Shown here in pieces: positions 33,419-41,148 of a stretch of DNA of 64,000 nt. Within the stretch, counting starts at the first letter, position 1, and every line of letters starts with the position of its first letter. Source of the DNA: JAXDTI01 sp034090045. GTDB lineage: Bacteria > Actinomycetota > Actinomycetes > Actinomycetales > Actinomycetaceae. The notes beneath the pieces were generated by a model. It was not told where the DNA came from and did no database searches. It saw nothing but the letters and a program-made list of their open reading frames with translations. A program made the position numbers and the translations under genes. The DNA lies in assembly GCA_034090045.1 (NCBI GenBank), contig JAXDTI010000007.1, positions 34,425 to 98,424 on the forward strand. The letters run 5' to 3'.

Positions 33419-34455
33419 GTTTGACGCTTGCTGTTGTTGGCGCGACCGGCCAGGTCGGCCAGGTTATGCGCACCATCCTCGCTGAACGCAGGTTTCCAGC
33501 AGATCATATTCGGTTTTTCGCTACCGCGCGTAGTGCCGGTCGGCAACTGGATTATTGTGGCGAGAGTGTCGTCGTGGAAGATTTGGCGGGCGCTGACCTC
33601 GATGGCATCGACATAGCGATCTTTTCTGCAGGCGGCGGCACTTCCCGAGAGTTTGCTCCGCGTTTCGCGGATGCCGGAGCCGTGGTGATAGACAACTCCT
33701 CGGCTTGGCGTTCCGACCCGCAGGTGCCACTGGTGGTTTCTGAGGTGAACCCCGGAGACATCTCAAATCGCTCTAAAGGTATCATCGCAAACCCGAATTG
33801 CACGACGATGGCGGCGATGCCGGCGCTGAAAGTGCTGCACGACAAATATTCTTTGACCAGGCTGATCGCATCCTCCTATCAGGCTGTTTCCGGTTCGGGA
33901 CGCGCCGGGGTGACAGAGCTGGCTGCCGGGGTGCGTGCCGCCGCTACTCAGGATATGGAGGAGTTGGTTCTCGATGGCACGGCCGTTGATTTTCCGCAAC
34001 CGCAAACCTATGTCGCGCCGATAGCGTTCAATGCCGTACCTTTCGCCGGGAACCTTGTCGATGATGGCAGTGCCGAGACTGATGAGGAACAGAAACTCCG
34101 TAATGAGTCCCGCAAGATTCTGCACATACCGGATCTGTTGGCGTCCTGTACCTGTGTGCGTGTCCCGGTTTTCACCTCCCACCTGCTCAGCGTGAACGCC
34201 GAGTTCGCCACCGAGCTGCAGCTAGCCGAGGTTCATGCGCTGCTGGATGAGGCACCCGGTGTCGAGGTGGTTGATGTGCCGACTCCACTCGCGGCTGCGG
34301 GTCGGGACGGCACGTTCATTGGTCGCTTGCGTATCGACCAGGCGGTTGCGGGGTCGCGTGGCTTAGCCTTTACAGTAGTGGGCGATAACCTGCGTAAAGG
34401 CGCAGCCTTGAATGCTGTAGAGATTGCTGAACTGGTTGCTGCGCAGCTGGCCTGA
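33415..34455 (+). CDS. asd: Aspartate-semialdehyde dehydrogenase
   Basis: Reduces aspartyl phosphate to aspartate semialdehyde using NADPH. 346 residues with the NADP loop G-A-T-G-Q-V-G at ~9-15, S-A-G-G-G-T-S near 73-79, active-site Cys in N-P-N-C-T-T near 125-130, and a catalytic His in the V-P-V-F-T-S-H-L stretch near 246-253. It overlaps lysC by ATGA, so kinase and dehydrogenase are coupled in one operon as usual. Confidence 0.96.
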   Translation: MSLTLAVVGATGQVGQVMRTILAERRFPADHIRFFATARSAGRQLDYCGESVVVEDLAGADLDGIDIAIFSAGGGTSREFAPRFADAGAVVIDNSSAWRSDPQVPLVVSEVNPGDISNRSKGIIANPNCTTMAAMPALKVLHDKYSLTRLIASSYQAVSGSGRAGVTELAAGVRAAATQDMEELVLDGTAVDFPQPQTYVAPIAFNAVPFAGNLVDDGSAETDEEQKLRNESRKILHIPDLLASCTCVRVPVFTSHLLSVNAEFATELQLAEVHALLDEAPGVEVVDVPTPLAAAGRDGTFIGRLRIDQAVAGSRGLAFTVVGDNLRKGAALNAVEIAELVAAQLA

Positions 34456-34598
34456 CACCGGTTTAGGTTTCTCTGAGGAGCCTATACCCTGCCCGGGTAT
34501 CGGTTTAGATAAGAAAAATGGCTCCCATTGGGCTATCCTCGAATTAGCAGAGTTGCTCGTATCCGGTTTCGGGGCGGGTTTTGATTCTAGGAGGGGAA

Positions 34599-34955
34599 AT
34601 GGCGACTGTAACCGCCACTGACAGCAATATTGCAGAGCTGATAGAGAAGCACGACACGATTTTCTTTGATTTTTGGGCTTCCTGGTGCGGACCGTGCCGG
34701 ATGTTTTCCCCGGTCTTCGACAAGGCTTCCGAAGAACACAGTGACATGGTATTCGCGAAAGTAAATGTTGACGAGAATCCGCAGGTCGCGCAAGCCCTTC
34801 AGGTTGTTTCGATCCCGACTCTGATGGCTTTCCGGGACGGTATTGGGGTGTTCCGTTCTGCCGGTGCGATGTCCAGTAATGACCTTGACTCCGTAATTAA
34901 ACAGGTCGCCGCGCTAGATATGGACGAGGTACGCAAGCAGGCGGAACAGGCCTGA
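34599..34955 (+). CDS. trx: Thioredoxin
   Basis: A 118-residue cytoplasmic dithiol redox protein with W-A-S-W-C-G-P-C-R near 28-36 and the cis-proline in V-S-I-P-T-L near 73-78. AGGAGGGG ends two to three bases before the AAATG, fixing the start at ATG 34599 rather than the upstream ATT/ATG. It is a single gene downstream of asd. Confidence 0.93.
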   Translation: MATVTATDSNIAELIEKHDTIFFDFWASWCGPCRMFSPVFDKASEEHSDMVFAKVNVDENPQVAQALQVVSIPTLMAFRDGIGVFRSAGAMSSNDLDSVIKQVAALDMDEVRKQAEQA

Positions 34956-34978
34956 TTTTTCCGCGTGCCCAGCTGATT

Positions 34979-36289
34979 CTAGTAGTGTTCCAGCTGGTTA
35001 CTGTGCATTATGAAGCCGTGACCGGTACTCACTGACCAGCAGTTCACGCCGTCCCCACTGGATTGACACGCGAAGTCTCCTGAACCTACCGCGTCATCAG
35101 CAGTCAGGGTAGGTGTGTTTCTGGTATTGATTTTGCCCTTGAGTGTCAGTACCTCTAACGAACCGCCCTCGGTCAGGTTCACCACAATCGGGGAGCCATT
35201 ATTACCCAGGTCAAGTTCAGGATCCGGTTCGGCTATACCGCATTGCACGCCACCAGTTGAAATCGCGCAGATAATGTTATTGTCGGCCACGGCGAAACGC
35301 GGTACGTCGGTGTGGGCATCTTTCGGCATCGGTTTTCCGTCACGAGGAGCGAGGGTCGGGGCTTCTATAACCTGTCGCGATTCGGTGTCCATCTGCAGGT
35401 CAGAACCTTCTGTGATTGCCGAGTTGCCGTCATCTGCAGCATCCGGTGCTCCGGAGGGGTTTGCGTTCTGGTTATTTGGGTTCTTACCACCGGATTTACC
35501 GTCGGAGTTTTGTTGGTCACCGCCGATGGTCTGCTCATTAAGATAGGGGTAGAGGTGTTTGCCCCATATGCCGTTTGGAGCAAGCGGGCCGACATTCCCA
35601 ATCAGCCCGACGAGCAGTGTGGTGAGCAGCAGCGCCACAATCGCTATACCGGTTAGCAACCAAGCCCCAAAATGATGACGTTTCGGCTCGTCAGAATTGT
35701 TTTTAGGGCTGTTGCGGGAGGCGTGTAGCTGTTCCCTGCGTCGCTCTGCGGTGGTGTGTAAACTATCGAGCAACTGTTTCGCTTTCGAAGTTCCTGCCGC
35801 GATTACGCCCGCCTGAGTCGGCTGTTTTGCCTCATCGTCTGCATCTCCCAACTCTTCGAACGGCATCGAATCCGTATCTGTCTCAGAGCTTGCAGAAACT
35901 GGAATATGGGTTGCGCCACGTGCCGGAATCGTTTCAATTTCGAAGTCGTTCTCGCCACTATTCGTTTCGGGTTTTGGCTCAGGTTTTGGTTGAGGTTCCG
36001 GTTCGGTGTCTGTTTCAGGTTTTGGTTGAGGTTCCGGCTTGGGTTCAGTGTCCGCGACCGGGATCTTCGTGGCGGAGGCCACGACCTTTACCGCCGTGTC
36101 TTCACGTTGTGCCAATGCCGCGTCAATATCGGGGTTATGAAATTTGCCCAGCCACTCCAGCAGTGCAGGATAAGTCGAGGGGTTTGCGGCAATCGCCGCG
36201 CGTGTTTCAGGGTGGTTTTGAGCGAGAAACTGTAGTCGCTTCAGCGGTGTTGCGGGATTTGAGGCTTCCGCGATCAGCTCATTACTCAC
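34979..36289 (-). CDS. Leucine-rich-repeat-variant membrane protein with extracytoplasmic C-terminus
   Basis: 436 residues. The first ~65 form one variant-LRR helical unit (A-S-N-P-A-T-P ... L-L-E-W-L) seen in many actinobacterial proteins. A long acidic linker with Glu-Pro-Lys-Pro repeats (about 80-115) and a basic stretch lead to one membrane helix (about 212-234). The outside part has a Gln/Asn/Gly-rich spacer and a C-terminal domain with cysteines (I-I-C-A-I, V-Q-C-G-I, F-A-C-Q-S, V-N-C-W-S) that could form two disulfides. Function unknown; the layout suggests linking an inside interaction to an outside one. Start is GTG 36289, with TAGAAT six bases before it. Confidence 0.75.
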   Translation of the reverse strand: MSNELIAEASNPATPLKRLQFLAQNHPETRAAIAANPSTYPALLEWLGKFHNPDIDAALAQREDTAVKVVASATKIPVADTEPKPEPQPKPETDTEPEPQPKPEPKPETNSGENDFEIETIPARGATHIPVSASSETDTDSMPFEELGDADDEAKQPTQAGVIAAGTSKAKQLLDSLHTTAERRREQLHASRNSPKNNSDEPKRHHFGAWLLTGIAIVALLLTTLLVGLIGNVGPLAPNGIWGKHLYPYLNEQTIGGDQQNSDGKSGGKNPNNQNANPSGAPDAADDGNSAITEGSDLQMDTESRQVIEAPTLAPRDGKPMPKDAHTDVPRFAVADNNIICAISTGGVQCGIAEPDPELDLGNNGSPIVVNLTEGGSLEVLTLKGKINTRNTPTLTADDAVGSGDFACQSSGDGVNCWSVSTGHGFIMHSNQLEHY

Positions 36290-36301
36290 CCAATCATTCT
36301 A
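36290..36301 (-). promoter_or_regulatory. Leaderless-type -10
   Basis: Minus strand TAGAAT (36301-36296), six bases, GTG at 36289. Confidence 0.45.
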
Positions 36302-36348
36302 CAGTAAAGCAGGTGAAAGGTGTTTTCGGCGCGGCGTTGTCGGATGGT

Positions 36349-37065
36349 TCAGGCAACCTGATGAACCGGACAGCCCGCCATCCCTAACGATCCGCTGAGC
36401 TCGACACCGCGTTCATCTGCGTGGGTCATGACCCGTCCGAGAACCTGTTGCGGATCGGGTATCGGCACCTCGGTGGTGCGCACCCCGAGACCTCGCAGCA
36501 CAAAAGTCTGAATACACAGAATCATGTATTCGCGCATCCGCTGGTCAGTCGGCAGGCGATGACCTGCGAGGGTTGAGTTGATTATGGTAATGAGCAGCGG
36601 GATGCTCTGTTTTGGGATGCGTCCGGCAGACATTGCGGCGGCGAGTATGTCACGCAGTACTTCCTCGACGAGATTGGCGTGTTCGTGCAGTTCTTTACCG
36701 GTTTTATCGGAGACTATCAGGCGCAGGTCTCGACTTGGTGCCAACCGATAGGTCGCCCCGAGTAACAACTGTTCGCGAATGTAGATTCGCAGCTGTTTGA
36801 TGGGGTCGCTGGTGCCCTCAAGGGCTTTTCGCAGCCGAAGTGAGTATTTCCCGGTCTCGTTGGAGATGTATGCCAACAGTAACGCCTCTTTGTCCGGGAA
36901 ATGGTTATAGACCGCGGTGCGTCCTATACCGGCTTCGGCAGCTATCTGTGACATGGTGAGGGTGTCAAACGTTTGGGTCTTGAGCAGCTCTGACAGTGCA
37001 TCGAAGAGCGCACTTCGGATATGTTTACGGTGCTCGATAATGCTGGTACCCATAATTTTCGGCAT
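36349..37065 (-). CDS. TetR/AcrR family transcriptional regulator
   Basis: 238 residues with an N-terminal HTH of the TetR type (M-S-Q-I-A-A-E-A-G-I-G-R-T-A-V-Y-N-H-F-P-D-K-E-A-L, about 38-62) and a ligand/dimer domain of unknown specificity; the last ~35 residues form a Pro/Gly extension. No partner efflux gene adjoins it, so the target is likely itself or distant genes. Upstream, GACA-N5-TGTC spans the promoter area and may be its operator. ATG 37053 is an alternative start. Confidence 0.85.
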   Translation of the reverse strand: MPKIMGTSIIEHRKHIRSALFDALSELLKTQTFDTLTMSQIAAEAGIGRTAVYNHFPDKEALLLAYISNETGKYSLRLRKALEGTSDPIKQLRIYIREQLLLGATYRLAPSRDLRLIVSDKTGKELHEHANLVEEVLRDILAAAMSAGRIPKQSIPLLITIINSTLAGHRLPTDQRMREYMILCIQTFVLRGLGVRTTEVPIPDPQQVLGRVMTHADERGVELSGSLGMAGCPVHQVA

Positions 37066-37071
37066 GAGGGC

Positions 37072-37100
37072 ATTGTTACAGATTGCGACACATGTTGTCT
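37072..37100 (-). promoter_or_regulatory. Putative promoter/operator of the TetR gene
   Basis: An imperfect palindrome GACA-N5-TGTC (about 37087-37100) lies just upstream of AACAAT (37077-37072), which is six bases before the ATG at 37065. The palindrome overlaps the expected -35 position, as expected for autorepression. Confidence 0.4.
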
Positions 37101-37144
37101 AATCGTCATTATGTTGTTGCCGTGTTGCCGTTGCACCGCTGCTT

Positions 37145-37223
37145 CCGTGCACAAAACTGGAGATTTTGAACATTTATGACTGTTTCGGGTCACATAGGAG
37201 CAAATTTTCCTGAGTTGTGCACG
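37145..37223. repeat. Imperfect palindrome, copy 2 of the dispersed element
   Basis: Outer ends CCGTGCAC and GTGCACGG are exact complements; inside them lie CTGGAGATTTT and GAGCAAATTTTCC, the same words and order as at 11313-11382. Arms are less perfect than in copy 1, and the middle sequence differs. Confidence 0.8.
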
Positions 37224-37277
37224 GAAGGAGGAGGGGGAGGAGGGGGAGGAGGGGGAGGAGGGGGAGGAAGAGGGGCG
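37224..37277. repeat. GGA/GGG polypurine tandem repeat
   Basis: Directly after the palindrome the plus strand is only G and A for about 50 bases, with four to five copies of the 10-bp unit GAGGAGGGGG. It may form G-quadruplex or triplex DNA. Its place next to the palindrome mirrors the tract at 11092-11285. Confidence 0.85.
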
Positions 37278-37307
37278 GTTTCTAGTGGTGGTTGCAACGG
37301 TTGGTTT

Positions 37308-37725
37308 TTATGCTAGTAGTTCGATGATTTTTTCGTTGGGTTTGTACCAGTCGAGGGTTTTGCGTGGCCGGTCGTTGAGTTCTTCAGCTACGGCGTCGAG
37401 GTAGGTTTCGCTGAATTGGTGTAGGTCGATTCCTTTCGGGAAGTATTGGCGTAGTAGGCCGTTCGTGTTTTCGTTGGTGCCGCGTTGCCAGGGCGAGTGG
37501 GGGTCGCAGAAGTACACGTCCATGTTTAAGGCGGTGGCTATTTTCTTGTGTAGGGCCATTTCTGAGCCTTGATCCCAGGTGAGCGTGTTACGAAGCAGGG
37601 CTGGTAGGTGACGCATTTTCTTGATGATTGCTTCTTGCACGCTTCCGGCATCGTGATGGTCGGGTAAGTGCAGCAGGATCGTGAATCGGGTGGTGCGTTC
37701 CACGAGGGTGGCGAACGCGGCCGGG
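37308..37725 (-). pseudogene. IS30 family transposase, C-terminal remnant
   Basis: About 130 residues of the catalytic half of an IS30-type DDE transposase: second Asp in T-W-D-Q-G-S-E-M and the Glu in N-E-N-T-N-G-L-L-R, then C-terminal L-N-D-R-P-R-K-T-L. The HTH half and first Asp are missing; the frame ends near 37725 where unrelated sequence begins. The nearest in-frame Met codes for residue one at 37703. No intact terminal inverted repeat was found, so it is an immobile fragment marking past insertion and deletion. Confidence 0.85.
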
Positions 37726-37845
37726 TTTCACACGGTGGGAATCGCCGATGACGCCAGCCGGGGCGAGTCGGATGTTCTGAGTGCTGAGACCGAGGCTTTC
37801 TGGGAAGAATTTCCCGCCGCTATCCCGGACTTCATGCTCCAGTAA
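37726..37845 (+). pseudogene. C-terminal fragment of an unidentified gene (possibly a TetR-type regulator)
   Basis: Abutting the IS30 remnant, a plus-strand frame without a start reads 39 codon-like residues (F-H-T-V-G-I-A-D-D ... F-W-E-E-F-P) to a TAA at 37843-37845. The composition looks like a real protein C-terminus, and alpha/beta hydrolase genes such as the next one often follow a TetR regulator, but the family is a guess. Confidence 0.35.
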
Positions 37846-37930
37846 CAACCCGGCGATGTTCCGGTCGCAATTGTGGGTTTTCGCCGACGTTTTAAAACCC
37901 ATTTTGACTAAGAAGGCAGAAAGGAACCCG

Positions 37931-38743
37931 ATGCGTTCAGGCAGCTTCACTACCAATCTTGGGGTCATTCGCTATTGGGTGACTGATGCGCCGTTGGCTG
38001 GCAAGCCCTGGCTGGTGTTGCTGCCGGGCTTGACTGCTGATCACCGGCTGTTCGCGAGACAGATTAAATAGTTTACCGGTCGGTACAATCTGTTTGTGTG
38101 GGATGCGCCCGCGCATTACCGCTCGCGGCCCTTCGAACTGGCATTCGACCTTGACGATATGGTTCGCTGGCTGGGCGAAATCCTTGACGTGGAGGGTATC
38201 GAGCGGCCCGTCTTGGTGGATCAATCCTTGGGAGGATAAATCTCGCAGGCCTTCATGGATCTGTTTCCAGGTCGGGAGGCGGGATTCGTCTCGATTGACA
38301 GTGGTCCCCTGCAAAAGCGGTTCTATTCGGATTGGGAGCTGGCCGCCTTGAAGCGCATGGACGCAATCACCCGTTACATCCCCTGGAGTGTGTTAAAGCC
38401 TTGGGGTGCCTGGGGGACCGCCACCACCAAGTATGGGCGCCACCTGGTCTATCGTTTTTTGGAAACGTACGGAGAGGCGGAATATCGGCGATTGATGGTC
38501 TTTGGCTATGGGATGTTGGCTCGCGCCGTGGAAAAGGACCGTGCGTACCGAATCGACTGCCCGACCCTATTGATTTGCGGAAAGAGCGATCATGCGGGCG
38601 ACGTAAAGACCTACAACCGTAAGTGGTCGCGGAAGATTGGCTGTCCGGTCCATTGGATTCAGGGGGCCGGGCACAACTCGAACACTGACCGACCTGGGGA
38701 AATCAATAGTCTCATCGAGGTTTTTGTGGGTTCTCTTCAATAG
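37931..38743 (+). pseudogene. Alpha/beta hydrolase broken by two in-frame stop codons
   Basis: One reading frame runs from ATG 37931 (AAAGGA seven bases upstream) to TAG 38743 and reads as an alpha/beta hydrolase of ~270 codons: L-L-P-G-L-T-A-D-H-R-L-F, then V-W-D-A-P-A-H, the nucleophile elbow D-Q-S-L-G-G, and a C-terminal L-L-I-C-G-K-S-D-H ... G-A-G-H-N. TAG at 38069-38071 stands where homologues commonly have Gln, and TAA at 38237-38239 directly follows the elbow, where an aromatic residue is usual. No frameshift is needed to read through. The elbow begins with Asp instead of Gly. The 3' part may still be translated from ATG 38255, but it lacks the nucleophile. Confidence 0.85.
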
Positions 38744-39365
38744 GTTCCCCTGGTTGCGTCATCGTTTTCGCTTGCTTTTTCAGGGCGCGGCGTTTGCGCA
38801 GTTGGCGAAATTTCGTGATCACAATAATTAGCCCACCAAATAAAATGAGCAGGAACAGGATTACCAGGATCGGCATAAAGATGGCCACCAGCGACAAGGT
38901 GAATGAGAACCCGTCCTCGCCCGCGGATACGACCGGCGCGGCCAGTCCGCCAGTACCAGCGTTCAGCACCGGACGGCTGGCTGCCTTCCCGCCGTGGGTC
39001 AAAAGCGCCACCAATACCCCAAGTACCACCCCAATCCAGGGGTTGGCCGCCATGAACTGCGAATTCTTTTCAAAGTCAGCGGCGGCCGAGGTGGCGGCAA
39101 AAATCAGGCCGCCGGAAAGCGGGCGAACGAAGGTGCCTACCGCATCGTTTAGCGAATCGACCGCCGGCACCTTATCCGAGACAATCTCGGCAAGCAGCAG
39201 CACCGCAGCGACGCCGATAGCCCAGGGGGACTCGATCCAGGCGTAACTTTGCGGCAGGTCGATGATGTCGGTAAAACGCGCCACCAACGCCACAATCAGG
39301 AACGGGATATAGGCATTGAGCCCAGCCGCCGCCGAAAGTCCCAGCCCAGTCAAAGTTGCCAGCAT
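38712..39365 (-). CDS. DUF4126 family membrane protein
   Basis: 217 residues with about five membrane segments; the N-terminal A-A-G-L-N-A-Y-I-P, the K-V-P-A-V-D-S-L-N-D motif near 65-74 and the G-A/T-S-A-A-A-x-F region are typical of DUF4126. Function unknown. The stop lies 32 bases inside the 3' end of the hydrolase pseudogene on the other strand. TAAAAT six bases before the ATG suggests leaderless expression. Confidence 0.85.
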   Translation of the reverse strand: MLATLTGLGLSAAAGLNAYIPFLIVALVARFTDIIDLPQSYAWIESPWAIGVAAVLLLAEIVSDKVPAVDSLNDAVGTFVRPLSGGLIFAATSAAADFEKNSQFMAANPWIGVVLGVLVALLTHGGKAASRPVLNAGTGGLAAPVVSAGEDGFSFTLSLVAIFMPILVILFLLILFGGLIIVITKFRQLRKRRALKKQAKTMTQPGEPIEENPQKPR

Positions 39366-39377
39366 GGTTTCATTTTA
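39366..39377 (-). promoter_or_regulatory. Leaderless-type -10 of the DUF4126 gene
   Basis: Minus strand TAAAAT (39377-39372), six bases, ATG at 39365. Confidence 0.45.
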
Positions 39378-39384
39378 GAGCGGT

Positions 39385-39413
39385 TGGAGAGGGCGACGGG
39401 AGTCGAACCCCCT
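39385..39413 (-). other. tRNA 3'-end fragment (T-arm and acceptor strand), inverted to tRNA-Gly
   Basis: On the minus strand GGGTTCGACTCCCGTC is followed by GCCCTCTCCA. This copies the T-arm and 3' end of the nearby tRNA-Gly almost exactly, but nothing upstream of it folds into the rest of a tRNA. It looks like an attachment-site or tRNA-gene remnant. Confidence 0.65.
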
Positions 39414-39468
39414 TGAAATTGTTGTAACGCGTCCCATGTGACATACTGGGAAAGCGTTTTTGTGCCTT

Positions 39469-39542
39469 GCGGGTGTAGTTCATCGGTAGAACGACAGCTT
39501 CCCAAGCTGTAGAGGCGGGTTCGACTCCCGTCACCCGCTCCA
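39469..39542 (+). tRNA. tRNA-Gly (CCC)
   Basis: Acceptor stem GCGGGTG/CACCCGC, anticodon stem ACAGC/GCTGT with loop TTCCCAA giving anticodon CCC, T-arm GGGTTCGACTCCC, and an encoded CCA at 39540-39542. Confidence 0.95.
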
Positions 39543-39758
39543 CTATGACGTCGAGAATGATAAGTAGGTGTTTGCGTTAGCGAGTATGCCCTTAGGGGGT
39601 CAAGAAAACTGCTTGCGTTAGTGAGTGTATAGCGCGTTAGCCCTGACCTGCGGAAACGCTCCCGAGCGCTAATGCTTCCCCGCCGTTTCGTTTTCTGGGC
39701 ACGAGAAAAGCCCGTCCGCGCACTCAAACACGAACGAGCCAGAATCTTCATCTCAGAT
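39543..39758. other. Non-coding stretch downstream of tRNA-Gly with short direct repeats
   Basis: No gene is seen. TGCGTTAG-N-GAGT occurs at 39573-39585 and 39614-39626, and GCGTTAG again at 39634-39640. This could be the arm-binding region of a former integrated element. Confidence 0.4.
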
Positions 39759-40047
39759 CTAAAGCTGGACGCCCACTTCCTCGCCAACACGGAACACGAA
39801 CCGGATCGTATCCTCATCCACGATGGCGTGGTCGATGAGCGCGCTCCACTGTGAGGGGCGAAACTCGCTCACCGGTTCGCCCGCCAGATCGTCAAGTGCA
39901 GCAGTCACGGCAGCATGTTTGGCGGTATTCGCTGTAATGTCGGTTTCTAGGCTCGCTTTGTGTGCGAGTGTCTTACGATAGGCAGTATCGAGCTCGCTAT
40001 AGCGAGATTGGTAGGCGTCCTGATCGAGCGCATGACTGTTCGCGGTT
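39759..40047 (-). pseudogene. Large serine recombinase, C-terminal remnant
   Basis: On the minus strand, a frame with no start codon reads about 90 residues to a TAG at 39761-39759. It has A-L-D-Q-D-A-Y-Q-x-R-Y near the front, a coiled-coil-like helix, and a final F-R-P-S-Q-W-S-A-L-I-D ... D-T-I-R-F-V-F-R-V-G. This is the usual C-terminal end of site-specific serine recombinases of actinobacterial and firmicute conjugative or phage elements. The catalytic domain is gone. A stop precedes it in frame near 40050. Confidence 0.65.
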
Positions 40048-40073
40048 CATAAGTAATCCTTCCATGGTTGGGT

Positions 40074-40253
40074 TTACAACCAATGTTGTGTGTAGGTGAG
40101 AAGTCCAAGGAGTGCTCCTACTCCAAGTCCTAGCAAGAGCCATATTTTGCTATCCCATATAGAACGCGCCTTGTTTTCTTGATGATTCGGCTCTGGATTT
40201 TTGGTTAGTTCTGGCATCGATTCCTCTTTGCTGTCAGCATGTTGGTCACTCAT
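40074..40253 (-). CDS. Small single-span membrane protein of unknown function
   Basis: 59 residues from ATG 40253: a hydrophilic, Glu/Asn/Lys-rich first half, then a hydrophobic segment near 37-55 (I-W-L-L-L-G-L-G-V-G-A-L-L-G-L-L). A perfect TATAAT stands six bases before the ATG, which decides this start against the longer open frame. Family not recognised; it could be a mobile-element passenger or exporter-associated small protein. Confidence 0.5.
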   Translation of the reverse strand: MSDQHADSKEESMPELTKNPEPNHQENKARSIWDSKIWLLLGLGVGALLGLLTYTQHWL

Positions 40254-40265
40254 AGGAGTATTATA
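40254..40265 (-). promoter_or_regulatory. Consensus -10 of the small membrane protein gene
   Basis: Minus strand TATAAT (40265-40260), six bases, ATG at 40253; leaderless-type spacing. Confidence 0.5.
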
Positions 40266-40600
40266 CATGAGCTTTATCAGCTGCAGTATCGGCGGTGGCC
40301 TAGCTTGGTTTTGCTCATGGCGCATACAAGTCGTAAGGCATGGTTCGCAGCCGGTTTGTAGTGTTTGGAGTACATGATTAGGTAGCGTTAACGCGGTGCG
40401 CGTCGTTGCACACGTTAGGGTGGCGGTTCTCAGGCTAACCTCTAAAAACCACCTTGTAACCGTACAGATGTTGCGTCTTCTAATGGGTGGGGGGGTGACG
40501 GAGTTGTTTTGAATGTATCCGACCTCGAAAGTTGTTGAATGACTTCGATGTAGAAGATGTCGTTAAGTACTTCTATTTCCCTCACAACCGAGGATGTCTG
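40266..40600. other. Non-coding or decayed sequence upstream of the ABC ATPase remnant
   Basis: No complete gene is seen. The frame that leads into the ABC ATPase remnant is open from about 40512 but has no recognisable domain. A run of seven G lies near 40490. Confidence 0.3.
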
Positions 40601-41148
40601 GTGAAAATTACCAATCTCCAACTGGTCAAGCAGTGTCGGAGGAGAACGATCGAGGCGCTGCTGCTGCGCATGCGAATCCTGACACCAACACATCGAACCG
40701 CCTCATAAACTCCGGAAAAGCAACCAAAATGCGTCGAGACCTTATCTCCTACCTCTTCCAATCATATGCACTCATACAATCGCAAACGGCGCTGAGCAAC
40801 ATGCTACTCGGGATGAGATACGCGGATGGAACCCGAAAACAGAAAATTGCTCGAGTTCATGCAATTCTCGACCGGCTCGGACTGCCCCATATTGTGAACG
40901 ATAAGGTTTTTACGCTTTCAGGTGGCGAGCAGCAAAGAGTGGCCCTAGCCCGTTGCATATTGAAACCTGGAATGCTAATTCTTGCAGATGAGCCAACAGG
41001 CGCACTCGATCCGAAACTGGCAAACATCGTGCTTAACGAGATTCTCCAACTGCAACACGAGTATGGGAAGTCACTTATCATCGTCACCCACGACAGGCAT
41101 ATTGCCCAAGCGTGTGACATGGAACTACAACTGCGAGCATTGAATTAG
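40601..41148 (+). pseudogene. Lactococcin-972-type bacteriocin exporter ATPase, damaged N-terminal half
   Basis: The frame 40594-41148 encodes a clean C-terminal ABC ATPase half from about 40735: Q-loop region Y-L-F-Q-S-Y-A-L-I, signature L-S-G-G-E-Q-Q-R, Walker B L-I-L-A-D-E-P-T-G-A-L-D and switch His in I-V-T-H-D. The Walker A loop is missing; instead, in a different frame from GTG 40601, there is a remnant of the first strand (V-K-I-T-N-L-Q-L). So the gene has an internal deletion and frameshift. The Q-loop wording and spacing resemble the lactococcin-972 group of exporter ATPases. It cannot bind ATP normally. Confidence 0.7.

Noticed and set aside
37224..37277. CRISPR-like array
   Set aside because: The units are 10 bp, contiguous, without spacers; it is a simple purine repeat.
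37588..37968. 126-codon minus-strand frame at the IS30/hydrolase junction
   Set aside because: It overlaps the IS30 remnant in another frame, and the composition is not protein-like; the transposase frame explains the region better.
38069..38239. Stop-codon recoding (pyrrolysine or selenocysteine) in the hydrolase
   Set aside because: The two stops are TAG and TAA, not TGA, fall where ordinary residues are expected, and no recoding hairpin is seen; pseudogene is simpler.
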